In this document: positions 52,548-60,926 of the stretch, piece by piece
Layout of the letters: the number at the start of each line of letters is the position of its first letter
Numbering within the stretch: the stretch's first letter is position 1
From: an uncultured Bacilli bacterium
GTDB lineage: Bacteria > Bacillota_I > Bacilli_A > RF39 > UBA660
Assembly: GCA_944359725.1 (NCBI GenBank)
Contig: CALVSY010000002.1
Location: 1 to 64,000 of the forward strand
Direction of reading: 5' to 3'
DNA: 64,000 bases
Translations under genes and position numbers: made by a program
The notes under the pieces: generated by a model
Database searches by the model: none
What the model was told of the DNA's origin: nothing
Seen by the model: only the letters and a program-made list of their open reading frames with translations

Positions 52548-53078
52548 TTACTTTATTTTATCTTCTAATAGATTATAATTTATATATTTATAATTTAATG
52601 AATTCTTATTAGAAACAACTGACTTGCCCAACTCTTTTTTTAAATCATCACTGACATTATTAATTACATCACCAATGACTTTAAACCCATTTAAACTTGC
52701 TCCTAATCTTTTTCCTAATACGTTACAAACAAGAATTTTTGTGCCACCGAAATTATAAATTTCATAACCTTTTTTGCGCGTATTTTCATCATAATTTACT
52801 GGAACTAATAATCTTTTATCATTAATATCATAAATTCCTTTATTTGAATATGTATGATTACCCATTGTAACTACATCAACACCACTATTTAAAATTCTAT
52901 AAAATAGTTTTTTTGTAATTCCTCTTGCGTTTGCAACGTTTTCACCATTAGCAATCACAAAATGAACATTATGATCTTTTTTTATTTTACAAAGGTTTTC
53001 TTCTAAATAGTTCAAAGCAGCCTCACCAACAATATCACCAAGTGCTAAAACGTTAATTTCTAATTCTTCTTGATTCAT
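52548..53078 (-). pseudogene. C-terminally truncated YmdB-like metallophosphoesterase
   Basis: 176 residues against about 265 in YmdB. The N-terminal two metal-ligand blocks are present: LALGDIVGEAALNYL, VIANGENVAN and VVTMGNHTYSNKGIYD, then VPVNYDENTRKKGYEIYN. After KRLGASLNGF the sequence diverges and ends, so the C-terminal HAE and GTHTHVQT ligands of the intact enzyme are missing. GGTGTGG site is intact. Activity is unlikely; it may persist as a gene remnant. Confidence 0.65.
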
Positions 53079-53154
53079 AATACCACACCTTTACTTATAA
53101 AGAAATTATATCATATTTTGTATTAAATATTTTATAAATCTATCTTAAAAAAAT

Positions 53155-53197
53155 AAAAAGACCTAAGTACATGAAGAGGCTCAAAATTAACTAGGTT
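53155..53197 (-). terminator. Intrinsic terminator
   Basis: ACCTAGT...ACTTAGGT stem on the minus strand with a loop of about 20 nt, then TTTTTATTTT, after the gene at 53214. Confidence 0.65.
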
Positions 53198-53213
53198 TAA
53201 ATTATTAATATAT

Positions 53214-53810
53214 TTATAAAATTAAATCAAGAATATTCTTATCAGGCCTCATAATACTTTGAAAATGTTTTGCTTTTTTAAATGAGGTATCATACCATGT
53301 TACTAATTCTTGTAAGTTTGTAGTTTCACCTGTTAAATACCAAGCTCCCTTAATACGTCCTTCTTTGCCGTAATCATGAATCAATAAATATTTATTATCA
53401 AATATTACAAAGTCTTTTAATGGAATATTGTTATAATTTTTTATATCATTATATTTAATAAATTCTCCTAAACAATTACTAAGATAATAACTATAGTATT
53501 CATATTTTATATAATCTGATATAGGAAATTCTATTAGGTGTAATCTTTTCATACTTATACCCTTACTTAGTGCTGATACATAAAATGGTTTATCTAAAAT
53601 TTTATTTTGTTTTAGTTTTTTAGAAAATAAATTGTAATCTTTATTTATTAAATCATATATAGGGCATTCACCAGGTTCATCATATATTTGTAAACATTCA
53701 AACTTTTTAAATGACTCTTCCTTGTTTTCCCATAGCTCATCAAATTTTTGATTAAATTCACTTAATGATAAATATATTGCATTATCTATAAGTTTTTGTA
53801 TATCAAGCAT
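53214..53810 (-). CDS. Hypothetical protein, possibly DUF6879-like
   Basis: 198 residues, soluble. The C-terminal half, DFVIFDNKYLLIHDYGKEG and YDTSFKKAKHF, is reminiscent of the DUF6879 fold found in several Bacillota and Actinobacteria, but the match is by eye. No catalytic residue seen. GGAGG site before the ATG. Single-gene unit with its own terminator. Confidence 0.5.
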   Translation of the reverse strand: MLDIQKLIDNAIYLSLSEFNQKFDELWENKEESFKKFECLQIYDEPGECPIYDLINKDYNLFSKKLKQNKILDKPFYVSALSKGISMKRLHLIEFPISDYIKYEYYSYYLSNCLGEFIKYNDIKNYNNIPLKDFVIFDNKYLLIHDYGKEGRIKGAWYLTGETTNLQELVTWYDTSFKKAKHFQSIMRPDKNILDLIL

Positions 53811-53943
53811 TACTATTACTCCTCCAATAACTATATTTTAATTGCATTTTTTTAGATTTTTATATTTAACTTTCATATTTAAAGTTACAGCTTTGTTTTT
53901 TATATTGTACTAAATTTCTAACAAAAAGTCTTTAATTTTAAAT

Positions 53944-53968
53944 TAAAAAGTGCCAATATTAGGCACCA
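53944..53968 (-). terminator. Intrinsic terminator
   Basis: GTGCC-TAATATT-GGCAC hairpin on the minus strand followed by U-rich sequence; ends the small-gene unit of 53984-54446. Confidence 0.7.
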
Positions 53969-53983
53969 CTAATTACAACTAAA

Positions 53984-54151
53984 CTATTTTGTCTCATCAC
54001 TTTCCTCAAATATTTTACTCGTTACTTTTCTAATTATAATTATTAAAGCAGCAAGTATTTTAACACTTAAAAATATGTTAATAATTTGTATTATATCTAA
54101 AATTTGAACAATGAGACATTTACGTTTAATTAAAAATTTCTTTAATTTCAT
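53984..54151 (-). CDS. Small basic membrane peptide, 55 residues
   Basis: ATG at 54151 with AAAGGTGAG upstream. Product begins MKLKKFLIKRKC, has a hydrophobic stretch of about 30 residues and an acidic end (EESDETK). Single membrane helix likely. It follows another small gene in the same unit. Could be a bacteriocin-like, signalling or toxin peptide; no family is recognised. Confidence 0.5.
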   Translation of the reverse strand: MKLKKFLIKRKCLIVQILDIIQIINIFLSVKILAALIIIIRKVTSKIFEESDETK

Positions 54152-54167
54152 AATCTCACCTTTCTTT

Positions 54168-54246
54168 AAAGACAAGATAACTTTTTTACAATAGTAAAAT
54201 AATTAGCAAAATAATTTTTTTATGTAGTATAAATTATCTTGCCTTT
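54168..54246. repeat. Inverted repeat between two small genes
   Basis: AAGACAAGATAA (54169-54180) and TTATCTTGCCTT (54234-54245) pair over 12 positions with one mismatch, enclosing about 53 AT-rich bases; on the plus strand the right arm is followed by a long T-run. A third CAAGATAA occurs at about 54268-54275. Confidence 0.6.
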
Positions 54247-54260
54247 TTTTATTTTTACTT

Positions 54261-54446
54261 CTAGTCAAGATAATCTACACTTCCTTTCTTTATTTTTACA
54301 TGATTATCTTTTTTTAATTTAAAAAAGGCCCAAGGAAAGAGCCACACGCATTTTACAATAATTAAATATATAAAGCGTGACTGACCTTTATCCTTACATC
54401 TTTTCTTATTTTTAATGTTGTAATAACGTTTATCATAATCAATCAC
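54261..54446 (-). CDS. Small basic protein, 61 residues
   Basis: GTG start with AAAGGAG very close upstream; stop TAG. The product is basic with an aromatic, hydrophobic centre (FIYLIIVKCVWLFPWAFF) and Lys-rich ends, predicting a membrane-active or membrane-anchored peptide. A shorter ATG frame of 24 codons overlaps it. A strong promoter lies at 54472-54500. No family recognised. Confidence 0.45.
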   Translation of the reverse strand: MIDYDKRYYNIKNKKRCKDKGQSRFIYLIIVKCVWLFPWAFFKLKKDNHVKIKKGSVDYLD

Positions 54447-54471
54447 ACTCCTTTCTTCTTATTACAATTTA

Positions 54472-54500
54472 AATATAACTTAATTGTTATTCTTTGTCAA
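54472..54500 (-). promoter_or_regulatory. Strong promoter of the small-gene unit
   Basis: Perfect TTGACA (54495-54500), 17-bp spacer, TATATT (54472-54477) on the minus strand. Confidence 0.75.
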
Positions 54501-54525
54501 CCATTTTTGTTAACAGTAATGTATA

Positions 54526-54556
54526 ATAAAAAAATAATCATATTAAAAAACATATG
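54526..54556 (-). terminator. Terminator of lepB
   Basis: CATAT-GTTTTTTA-ATATG stem followed by ATTATTTTTTTATT on the minus strand. Confidence 0.6.
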
Positions 54557-54557
54557 A

Positions 54558-55079
54558 CTATTTAACTTTATTTATCTTATTTAATGGAAATATCCTTAAA
54601 TCAACACTACCTAATATATCTTCTTTATCAATTAGGCCTATGTATCTTGAATCAGTTGAGTTTTCTCTGTTATCTCCAACAACGAAATATTTATCCCCCG
54701 GAATGGTTAAGTATCCTATCGTTTCTAGTTTAAAGTCCGCTGTTAAACCATGATTAAAATCCTCTTCCGTTTTAAACCCATCAACATAAAGCTCATCATT
54801 TTTATACTCAACGTGCTCACCAGGAAGACCAATTACTCTTTTAACTAGTTTTTCACCATTCCAGTTAACTACAACAACGTCAAATCTTTCTATATCATTT
54901 AGTTTATAATCTAGTTTATTTAATATTATTACGTTGTTATCACTTAAAGTTGGCTCCATGGACTTGCCATCTACAACCGCTGGAGTTATTATAAAAGTTC
55001 TTATTAAAACAACAACTATCACAACTATTACATATGGGTATACGTTTTTTATAATCTTTTTTATTCTTTCTTTATTCAT
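54558..55079 (-). CDS. lepB: Signal peptidase I
   Basis: 173 residues. One N-terminal membrane helix (about 15-34), catalytic Ser in SMEPTL (about 40-45), catalytic Lys in EKLVKRVIGLPGE (about 78-90) and conserved box E GDNRENSTDSRYIG. Cleaves Sec signal peptides on the outer face; substrates here include the secreted proteins of this window. AGGAG site before the ATG. Confidence 0.96.
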   Translation of the reverse strand: MNKERIKKIIKNVYPYVIVVIVVVLIRTFIITPAVVDGKSMEPTLSDNNVIILNKLDYKLNDIERFDVVVVNWNGEKLVKRVIGLPGEHVEYKNDELYVDGFKTEEDFNHGLTADFKLETIGYLTIPGDKYFVVGDNRENSTDSRYIGLIDKEDILGSVDLRIFPLNKINKVK

Positions 55080-55098
55080 AACCTTTTTCTCCTAACGA

Positions 55099-55121
55099 AA
55101 AATAAGGCATAAATAGCCTTA
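55099..55121 (-). terminator. Terminator of rplS
   Basis: AATAAGGC-TATTTAT-GCCTTATT stem followed by TTTTC on the minus strand, just after the rplS stop. Confidence 0.8.
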
Positions 55122-55460
55122 TTAATTTCTTTCTTTTAATTTCCATTGGCCAACTATATCTCTTGCGTAATATAACTTAGCACGTCTTGCTTTACCTTTT
55201 CTTACAACGGTAATAGATTCAAGTTTTGGTGAATGAATAGGAAATATTCTTTCAACACCAATACCAGATGACATCTTACGAACCGTAAAAGTTTCTGATA
55301 CGCCTGTTCCTTTACGAGATATAACTACACCTTCAAATGCTTGTACTCTTTCTTTTTTACCTTCAATAATTCTAACTCCAACTCTTACGGTATCTCCTAC
55401 CCTAAACTCTGGAACTGAAGGATTTAATTGTTTGTTTGTAATTTTTTCAATCTTATTCAT
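55122..55460 (-). CDS. rplS: 50S ribosomal protein L19
   Basis: 112 residues from the ATG at 55460; an upstream in-frame Met lies in the leader. The family signature [26 protein letters not shown] and [16 protein letters not shown] is intact. It lies at the subunit interface near h14 of 16S rRNA. Separately promoted and controlled by the L19 leader; the trmD-rimM genes, often in the same operon elsewhere, are encoded one gene upstream. Confidence 0.97.
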   Translation of the reverse strand: MNKIEKITNKQLNPSVPEFRVGDTVRVGVRIIEGKKERVQAFEGVVISRKGTGVSETFTVRKMSSGIGVERIFPIHSPKLESITVVRKGKARRAKLYYARDIVGQWKLKERN

Positions 55461-55485
55461 TTTTTCCTTAGTCTCCTTCCTAAAA

Positions 55486-55545
55486 CATATAACCAGCAAT
55501 CATGCAAAAATATTAAGTATGCGGCGGATTGCCTTTTTCAAACAT
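55486..55545 (-). promoter_or_regulatory. Ribosomal protein L19 leader RNA element
   Basis: The transcript contains GGCAAUCCGCCGCAUACUUAAUA and, after a short loop, UGCAUGAUUGCUGG. This pair (CAAUC with GAUUG, GCAUA region with UGCAU) matches the conserved L19 leader known upstream of rplS in low-GC Gram-positives, probably used for autogenous control. Confidence 0.75.
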
Positions 55546-55549
55546 ATAG

Positions 55550-55578
55550 ATTTTACCATATTATTATGTTTAATGCAA
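55550..55578 (-). promoter_or_regulatory. rplS promoter
   Basis: TTGCAT (55573-55578), 17-bp spacer, extended -10 TGG-TAAAAT (TAAAAT at 55550-55555) on the minus strand. Confidence 0.75.
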
Positions 55579-55583
55579 GATAT

Positions 55584-56648
55584 TTATTTATAATTGTTTT
55601 TTCTATTTCCATCTTTATCATAAATCAAATTACATAAATCATTCTTAAACGTGCCATCATTATTAACATAAGCACTTAAAGTAGAATCAGTCTGTAAAGG
55701 TAAATCTGTTATTTTAAGTACGTCACCCATTTGTGATACCCGGTAAAAACTTCTTATCAATTTCATATTAGAATTATCATCATATGCCTTATTTGATATA
55801 TCCAAACTGTTTTTATATACCTCATATTCTTCCTTAGACATTTTACTAATATGATATTTTAATCTTCTTTCGTATGCTTCATAATGTGAATTATACCTTA
55901 TAGGCATACCAATTACTACTTTTAGCTTATTTATACTACTTTCTTTTAAAAATCTTAAAAAGAAGATAATCGTTGCTATAAAACTCATTGTAACATCCTT
56001 ACCGTTAAATAAACTGCTATCATTATCATCAACGTATTTATTATTAAATTTAAATAACATTCTATTTATTTTCTTTCTTAGTTTATCATCCGAATTTTTG
56101 TTTTTATTTTGAATAGCATAAACATACGCAGTATCATTATCTATACCAAAATACAATTGTGGCAAAAAATATTCATCATTAGCATCTGTAATTTTTGTTT
56201 TAAAAACATAAGGAGCTTCCAAAAGTGGAATTGTTTTATTAACTTTGAAAAAAACTTTATAAGAATTAAAATTATCTTCCTTATAATAATTATCTAATTC
56301 ACAATCAAAAAAATTTATTCTTCTATTTAAATAAGGTATTGGATTAGATAATTCGGTTGATGTTGCGTTTATAAAAGCATATGCTAAAACTGCTTTAATA
56401 TTATCCTTAGTAAAATTTCCATTATAATAAAACATAATTGCGTTTTTTACGTATTTAATCAAATATGTGTTAAATCTTTTCTTGTCATTAATGACAAGAA
56501 TTGGGTTTTTATAATCCAATTCTTCCTTATTATTTTCAATTATTGTATCAAATCTTATCGCAGGAGAAAAATCCTCTAATTTCAGATTCCCATTTTTACA
56601 TTCTGGTACCAACTCGTTGTAAAATATATTTTCAATTAAATTATCCAT
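55584..56648 (-). CDS. Hypothetical protein between trmD and rplS
   Basis: 354 residues from the ATG at 56648, which has AAGGTG upstream. Soluble, no recognised family. The central part includes VTMSFIATIIFFLRFLKE and IGMPIRYNSHYEAYERRLKYHISKM. The C-terminal 60 residues (NDGTFKNDLCNLIYDKDGNR) are polar. It follows trmD by 11 bases and is probably its operon partner. It replaces the usual direct trmD-rplS linkage. Confidence 0.65.
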   Translation of the reverse strand: MDNLIENIFYNELVPECKNGNLKLEDFSPAIRFDTIIENNKEELDYKNPILVINDKKRFNTYLIKYVKNAIMFYYNGNFTKDNIKAVLAYAFINATSTELSNPIPYLNRRINFFDCELDNYYKEDNFNSYKVFFKVNKTIPLLEAPYVFKTKITDANDEYFLPQLYFGIDNDTAYVYAIQNKNKNSDDKLRKKINRMLFKFNNKYVDDNDSSLFNGKDVTMSFIATIIFFLRFLKESSINKLKVVIGMPIRYNSHYEAYERRLKYHISKMSKEEYEVYKNSLDISNKAYDDNSNMKLIRSFYRVSQMGDVLKITDLPLQTDSTLSAYVNNDGTFKNDLCNLIYDKDGNRKNNYK

Positions 56649-56659
56649 GATAAACACCT

Positions 56660-57859
56660 TTACATGCGCATTGTACTTTTAGTATTTTCTTTTGGTAGTA
56701 ATGAGTTTTTCATCGTTTTATTCTTCACGAATTCGTTTACTAGCCTATTTATATTATTAATTATTTCATCTAGCTTTTTCGCACCTAAATAATTTGCATA
56801 CATTGAAATAATCATCTGTCTTAACATTTCTGCCTCACCTAAAACACGTGAAGTATCATCATCATCTTCATCGCTATTTAAAGCAGCATTAAACCTTCTT
56901 GCTAATACATCTACTTTCTTTAAAACGTTTTTATACGCGATTTTACTAATAAATTCATTTTTAACAATTAATATTTTAGCAAGTCCTTTATTATTGTTTT
57001 TACCCTTTAGTTTATAACCTTTAATTTGGTTTGGTTTAAACACGGTAACAGCAATCGCTTTAGTTGTTTTTTCTATTTTATACTTACCAGTTTTTTTCTT
57101 CTTTGGAAGTATTTCCGTTACCTTAATATCTTTTATATCATCTAAGTATATTTTATTTTTGCTTTTTTTGATGCCATCTTTTTCTAAAGATATTTTCCCC
57201 TTTAACAAGTCAGGCCTTTTTTCCATTGTTATCTTAAGCTGTTTATCTAGTCTCCATTTATTTATTTTTGCATGATCTCCTGATAAAAGTACGTCTGGAA
57301 CTTTCATTCCTTTATAGTTTCTTGGCTTTGTATAAGTTGGATAATCAAGCAAGTTATTGTTAAATGAATCATTTAAGTGAGATGCATCATCTATTACTTT
57401 AGGAAGCAGTCTTACAACCGAATCAGTAATTACCATGGAAGGAATCTCCCCTCCTGTTAAAACGTAATCACCAATTGATATTTCCTCATCACAGATACTT
57501 CTTATTCGCTCATCAAAGCCTTCATAATGACCACATATTAATATTAAGTGTTCTTCTTTTGATAATTCATAGGCTTTTTCTTGGTTATAAGTTTTACCCT
57601 GTGGAGTTAAAAGTATTACTTTAGAGTTTTCTTTTTTTAAATGTTCTACCGCATCAAAAACCGGCTGACACATAAGTACCATACCTTGTCCACCGCCGTA
57701 TGGTGTATCATCTACCTTTTTATGCTTGTTTTTAGCAAAATCCCTAAAATTACAAGTGTTTATCTCAACTTTTTTACTTTCTATTGCTCTTTTTATAATT
57801 GACTCATTCTTAAAGCCTTCAAACATTTCTGGAAAAAGTGTTAAAATATCTATTTTCAT
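56660..57859 (-). CDS. trmD: tRNA (guanine-N1)-methyltransferase with C-terminal extension
   Basis: 399 residues against about 230-250 for normal TrmD. Residues 1-228 are a complete Trm[61 protein letters not shown] and [21 protein letters not shown]. It methylates G37 of tRNAs. Residues about 229-399 are a Lys-rich extension followed by a helical region ([31 protein letters not shown]...) not recognised as any domain. Overlaps rimM by four bases (ATGA). Confidence 0.93.
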   Translation of the reverse strand: MKIDILTLFPEMFEGFKNESIIKRAIESKKVEINTCNFRDFAKNKHKKVDDTPYGGGQGMVLMCQPVFDAVEHLKKENSKVILLTPQGKTYNQEKAYELSKEEHLILICGHYEGFDERIRSICDEEISIGDYVLTGGEIPSMVITDSVVRLLPKVIDDASHLNDSFNNNLLDYPTYTKPRNYKGMKVPDVLLSGDHAKINKWRLDKQLKITMEKRPDLLKGKISLEKDGIKKSKNKIYLDDIKDIKVTEILPKKKKTGKYKIEKTTKAIAVTVFKPNQIKGYKLKGKNNNKGLAKILIVKNEFISKIAYKNVLKKVDVLARRFNAALNSDEDDDDTSRVLGEAEMLRQMIISMYANYLGAKKLDEIINNINRLVNEFVKNKTMKNSLLPKENTKSTMRM

Positions 57860-58341
57860 GATAACAATCCTTTCACGTTATTTACGTATACCTTTTTGTT
57901 TTTAACATCAACCTTATTAATAAAATCCTTAACATACGGAATCATAACACCATTATCAAGTACTAAAACCTCGTTTGCTAAAGTATCAAGTACGTCTTTA
58001 ATAACACCAATTAATTTATCCTCTATTATAACACTAAATCCTATTAAATCAACCGATAAAAAAGTGTTTTCATCTAATTTTAAATCACTTTTATTAATGT
58101 ATACTAAAGAGCCTTTTAAATGCTCGACTAAGTTTATGTTGTAATAACCTTTAAAAACGAACATATCAAAGTTTTTATGTTTTCTATAGCTTTCTACTTC
58201 ATACTCTTTTTTATCTTTTCCAATGTAAAATTTAAAACCCTTAACAAATACTTTATCCTTATGTCTAAAACGCGATAGTAATCTTACCTCTCCTTTAATA
58301 CCATGAGTATTAACAAGTTTTCCAACGCATAAATATTCCAT
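57856..58341 (-). CDS. rimM: 16S rRNA processing protein RimM
   Basis: 161 residues. N-terminal [17 protein letters not shown] and C-terminal PRC-barrel block ([29 protein letters not shown]) are clear. Assists 30S maturation by binding S19 region. AAGGAG before the ATG; followed by trmD in the usual order. Confidence 0.95.
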   Translation of the reverse strand: MEYLCVGKLVNTHGIKGEVRLLSRFRHKDKVFVKGFKFYIGKDKKEYEVESYRKHKNFDMFVFKGYYNINLVEHLKGSLVYINKSDLKLDENTFLSVDLIGFSVIIEDKLIGVIKDVLDTLANEVLVLDNGVMIPYVKDFINKVDVKNKKVYVNNVKGLLS

Positions 58342-58354
58342 AATTTTCTTCTCC

Positions 58355-59071
58355 TTAACTTAACTCGTACATAATAATAGATGATGCAATAGCAACGTTT
58401 AGACTTTCACAATCACTTGATGTTTTAATATATATGTTTTTATCAAGCAAACTTTTAATATCATTAGATATTCCAGATCCCTCATTTCCCATAACAACCG
58501 CTATTTTACCTTTTTTATTTATACTTTTTATATCAGTGCCACTTACAACATCAGTTCCAAAAACGGTGTATCCAAGGCTTTTTAAATAAGGAATAAAGTA
58601 CTTAAGTTCTTTTATTAAAACGTTTTGTTTAAATATCATACCCTCTGATGCCCTTATTACTTTATCATTATATTTACTAGCACAAGTAATGCCTAATACA
58701 ACGTTATCTATGTTAAATGCCTTAGCACTTCTTATAATCGTTCCTATGTTGCCTGGATCTTGAACGTTATCCAAAATGATTATCTTATCACCTAAAGTTT
58801 CATCTTCATCCATGAATTTACATACGCCAATAACATCTGGTTTTGATTTTAAACTGCTAATACTTGCCATAACACTATCAGTAATTACGTTATTTAAAAC
58901 TCCGTAAGATACTTCTTTAATGCTAAAAGTTTCTAGCAAAATACCCGCGCTATAGGCTTCTTTAACCAAGTGATCTCCTTCTACAACAAACTTTTTTTCT
59001 TCTTTCATAAACTTGGCATCTTTTAAGTGCCTTATGTATTTTATTTTTTTATTTTCCTTTGATTCTATCAT
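58355..59071 (-). CDS. TrmH-family (SpoU) RNA methyltransferase
   Basis: 238 residues. N-terminal substrate-binding domain (about 1-85) and C-terminal SPOUT domain with the three motifs ILDNVQDPGNIGTIIRSAKAF, VVMGNEGSGIS and LNVAIASSIIMYEL. It would 2'-O-methylate a ribose in rRNA or tRNA; the target is not predictable. AAAGGAG before the ATG. Ends 13 bases before rimM. Confidence 0.93.
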   Translation of the reverse strand: MIESKENKKIKYIRHLKDAKFMKEEKKFVVEGDHLVKEAYSAGILLETFSIKEVSYGVLNNVITDSVMASISSLKSKPDVIGVCKFMDEDETLGDKIIILDNVQDPGNIGTIIRSAKAFNIDNVVLGITCASKYNDKVIRASEGMIFKQNVLIKELKYFIPYLKSLGYTVFGTDVVSGTDIKSINKKGKIAVVMGNEGSGISNDIKSLLDKNIYIKTSSDCESLNVAIASSIIMYELS

Positions 59072-59075
59072 GTTA

Positions 59076-59714
59076 TTACTCCTTTAATTCTTTTCTTACT
59101 AATTTATATTCAGGACAATACTTATTAACCGTTTTCCAAAAAGCTTTACTATGATCAAAATGAACAAAATGAGATAACTCATGGACAATTACGTAATTTA
59201 AGTATTTCTTATCTTTTTTTATTAACTCTAAATTTAAAGTAACCGAATTATCTCGCCTGTTACATACTCCCCAGCGTGTTTTCATACTTCTTATCTTAAG
59301 TTTAGGATAAGGAATTTTTTCATCAAATACGTAATAAGCCTCATCTAAATAATACTTAAACACTTTTTTAGCTTCTTTTTTAAACCAGCTATCAAGCATT
59401 TTCTCATCTTTTACAATTAACGTGTTATCAGTAAACATAGGCCTTTTAACATCATTATATAAAACGTTTAATTTATTTCCAAGTAAGTTATAACGTTCAT
59501 CTTTTTTATTTTCATTTTTCTTTTTTTGATTCTTAATCATTCTTATTACCGACTTTTCATTATCCTTTAAAATACCCATAATCATTTTTTTAGTATATAA
59601 AAAAGGAGCAGAAACCTTTATGTTTAAATCTTTATCAACTCTTATATATAAATTTTTATTATTTTTCTTTTCAATTATTACGTTATACTCTATATCATCT
59701 ATAATAAACTGCAT
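59076..59714 (-). CDS. YgjP-like zinc metallopeptidase (DUF45/M48 type)
   Basis: 212 residues. VIVHELSHFVHFDHSKAFW supplies HExxH and the third ligand region, with TRWGVCNRRDNSVTLNLELI upstream, as in the YgjP/SprT-like group. Likely cytosolic. A -10 TATAAT lies about 20 bases upstream (59734-59739), so it may lead the operon to trmD. The ATG at 59714 is preceded by GGTGAT; earlier in-frame starts overlap that site. Confidence 0.85.
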   Translation of the reverse strand: MQFIIDDIEYNVIIEKKNNKNLYIRVDKDLNIKVSAPFLYTKKMIMGILKDNEKSVIRMIKNQKKKNENKKDERYNLLGNKLNVLYNDVKRPMFTDNTLIVKDEKMLDSWFKKEAKKVFKYYLDEAYYVFDEKIPYPKLKIRSMKTRWGVCNRRDNSVTLNLELIKKDKKYLNYVIVHELSHFVHFDHSKAFWKTVNKYCPEYKLVRKELKE

Positions 59715-59748
59715 AACCATCACCAAAAAACATTATACCATAAATAAA

Positions 59749-59772
59749 AGAAGATAAAAAATTATCTTCTAG
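59749..59772 (-). terminator. Intrinsic terminator
   Basis: AGAAGATAA-TTTTT-TTATCTTCT stem followed by UUUAUUU on the minus strand, just after the stop of the gene at 59769. Confidence 0.75.
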
Positions 59773-60635
59773 CTTGCTTTTTTGTTTTTCTTCTTTTGTT
59801 TAGCCATATCATAATAATCATCTTGATATAACGCTATGTCTTCTTGCGTGCTTTTTTTAGATATTAAGGTGTTATAATCAACTGATGCTGCGTTTACCCC
59901 GTGATAATAAGATACGTCATCTTGATGATAAAACGAGTTTTCACTTTCCGCGTTTAATAAATCATTTACATAAGACATCGTAAGCATATTATTTTTATCT
60001 ACATAATCGTCATAATATCTTTTTTCACTAAGTCCGTTTTTCTTTATGTCACGGCAAATGTTTTTAAATATTTTATTAGCACTTTTAAAAGAAGTAGAAT
60101 AAAGGTTTCTTTTTCTGATTTCTTCATTATACTCTTCTATAAACACTTTCATAAACCTTCCAAAATCATCTTCTTGCTTTTCTTTTAACTTTTTAAATTC
60201 TTCTTCATCAGTTATTAAATCACTATCTTTTATGTCTCCAAAAATTACTCTTTTATCAATTACGTCATAAAACTTCTTTTCGTTTTCTAAAATAATTGGT
60301 CTTTGTTTTTTTATTTTTAATATAATGTCATTTATTTCATTAATAAGATATAAAACCTCATTATGATAAACAAAACAGTTTTCTCTATAATTACTAAGTA
60401 CGATTACAAAAGCATTCATAACCGCAAGAATAGTATTTTTTTCACTCTCATCCGCGCTTTTATTCTCTAATATGTTATGATAAGACTTAATTAAAGAAGA
60501 TATCTCGCTTGATTTTTCTGGCATGGATATTTTTTGATTAGTAACTGGATCTGTAAAACCGATTGTCTTTCCTATTAAGCTTTTTAATCTTTCTTTCATT
60601 ACATCATCTAAGTCCTTACCAAAAATATGCTCCAT
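59769..60635 (-). CDS. Hypothetical protein, possibly 3' part of an interrupted gene
   Basis: 288 residues from the first available Met (MEHIFGKDLDD), soluble and largely helical, Lys-rich end (KKKNKKAS). No family recognised. No ribosome site sits at normal distance from this Met, and the frame stays open upstream for 30 codons (ending DFDLC) without any start before an in-frame TAA at 60726-60728, beyond which a 40-codon ORF continues in the same frame. Either a nonsense mutation split a longer gene, or the start is unusual. Confidence 0.6.
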   Translation of the reverse strand: MEHIFGKDLDDVMKERLKSLIGKTIGFTDPVTNQKISMPEKSSEISSLIKSYHNILENKSADESEKNTILAVMNAFVIVLSNYRENCFVYHNEVLYLINEINDIILKIKKQRPIILENEKKFYDVIDKRVIFGDIKDSDLITDEEEFKKLKEKQEDDFGRFMKVFIEEYNEEIRKRNLYSTSFKSANKIFKNICRDIKKNGLSEKRYYDDYVDKNNMLTMSYVNDLLNAESENSFYHQDDVSYYHGVNAASVDYNTLISKKSTQEDIALYQDDYYDMAKQKKKNKKAS

Positions 60636-60725
60636 GCATAAATCAAAATCCGCCTTTAAAGGCTTACTTTTTAAAATGTTAAATATGTTTTTACTTAAAC
60701 TGAAATCGATAACGTTATTTTTCTT

Positions 60726-60848
60726 TTAATTAAATTGATCTGCTGCTTTTAGACATATTTCATTAATTATCAAGTTACTTTTTAAATTAATTAAAAAGCT
60801 TTCTAATAACTCCCTGGTTTCATTTATTGTTCGTTCTTCTTGTGTCAT
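60726..60848 (-). CDS. Small ORF, 40 residues, in frame with the gene downstream
   Basis: ATG at 60848 with GGGGGCG upstream, stop TAA at 60726-60728. Product MTQEERTINETRELLESFLI... predicts one amphipathic helix. It is in frame with the 288-residue ORF downstream, so it may be the 5' end of a split gene. It could also be a true small protein. Confidence 0.5.
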   Translation of the reverse strand: MTQEERTINETRELLESFLINLKSNLIINEICLKAADQFN

Positions 60849-60892
60849 AATACGCCCCCAATTAATTCGTTTTTCGAATGGCTATGATAGCA

Positions 60893-60926
60893 AAAAAGGG
60901 TAATTTTGTCAAATTACCCTTTAAAA
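60893..60926 (-). terminator. Terminator of polC
   Basis: GGGTAATTT-GACA-AAATTACCC stem on the minus strand followed by TTTTTTG. Confidence 0.8.
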
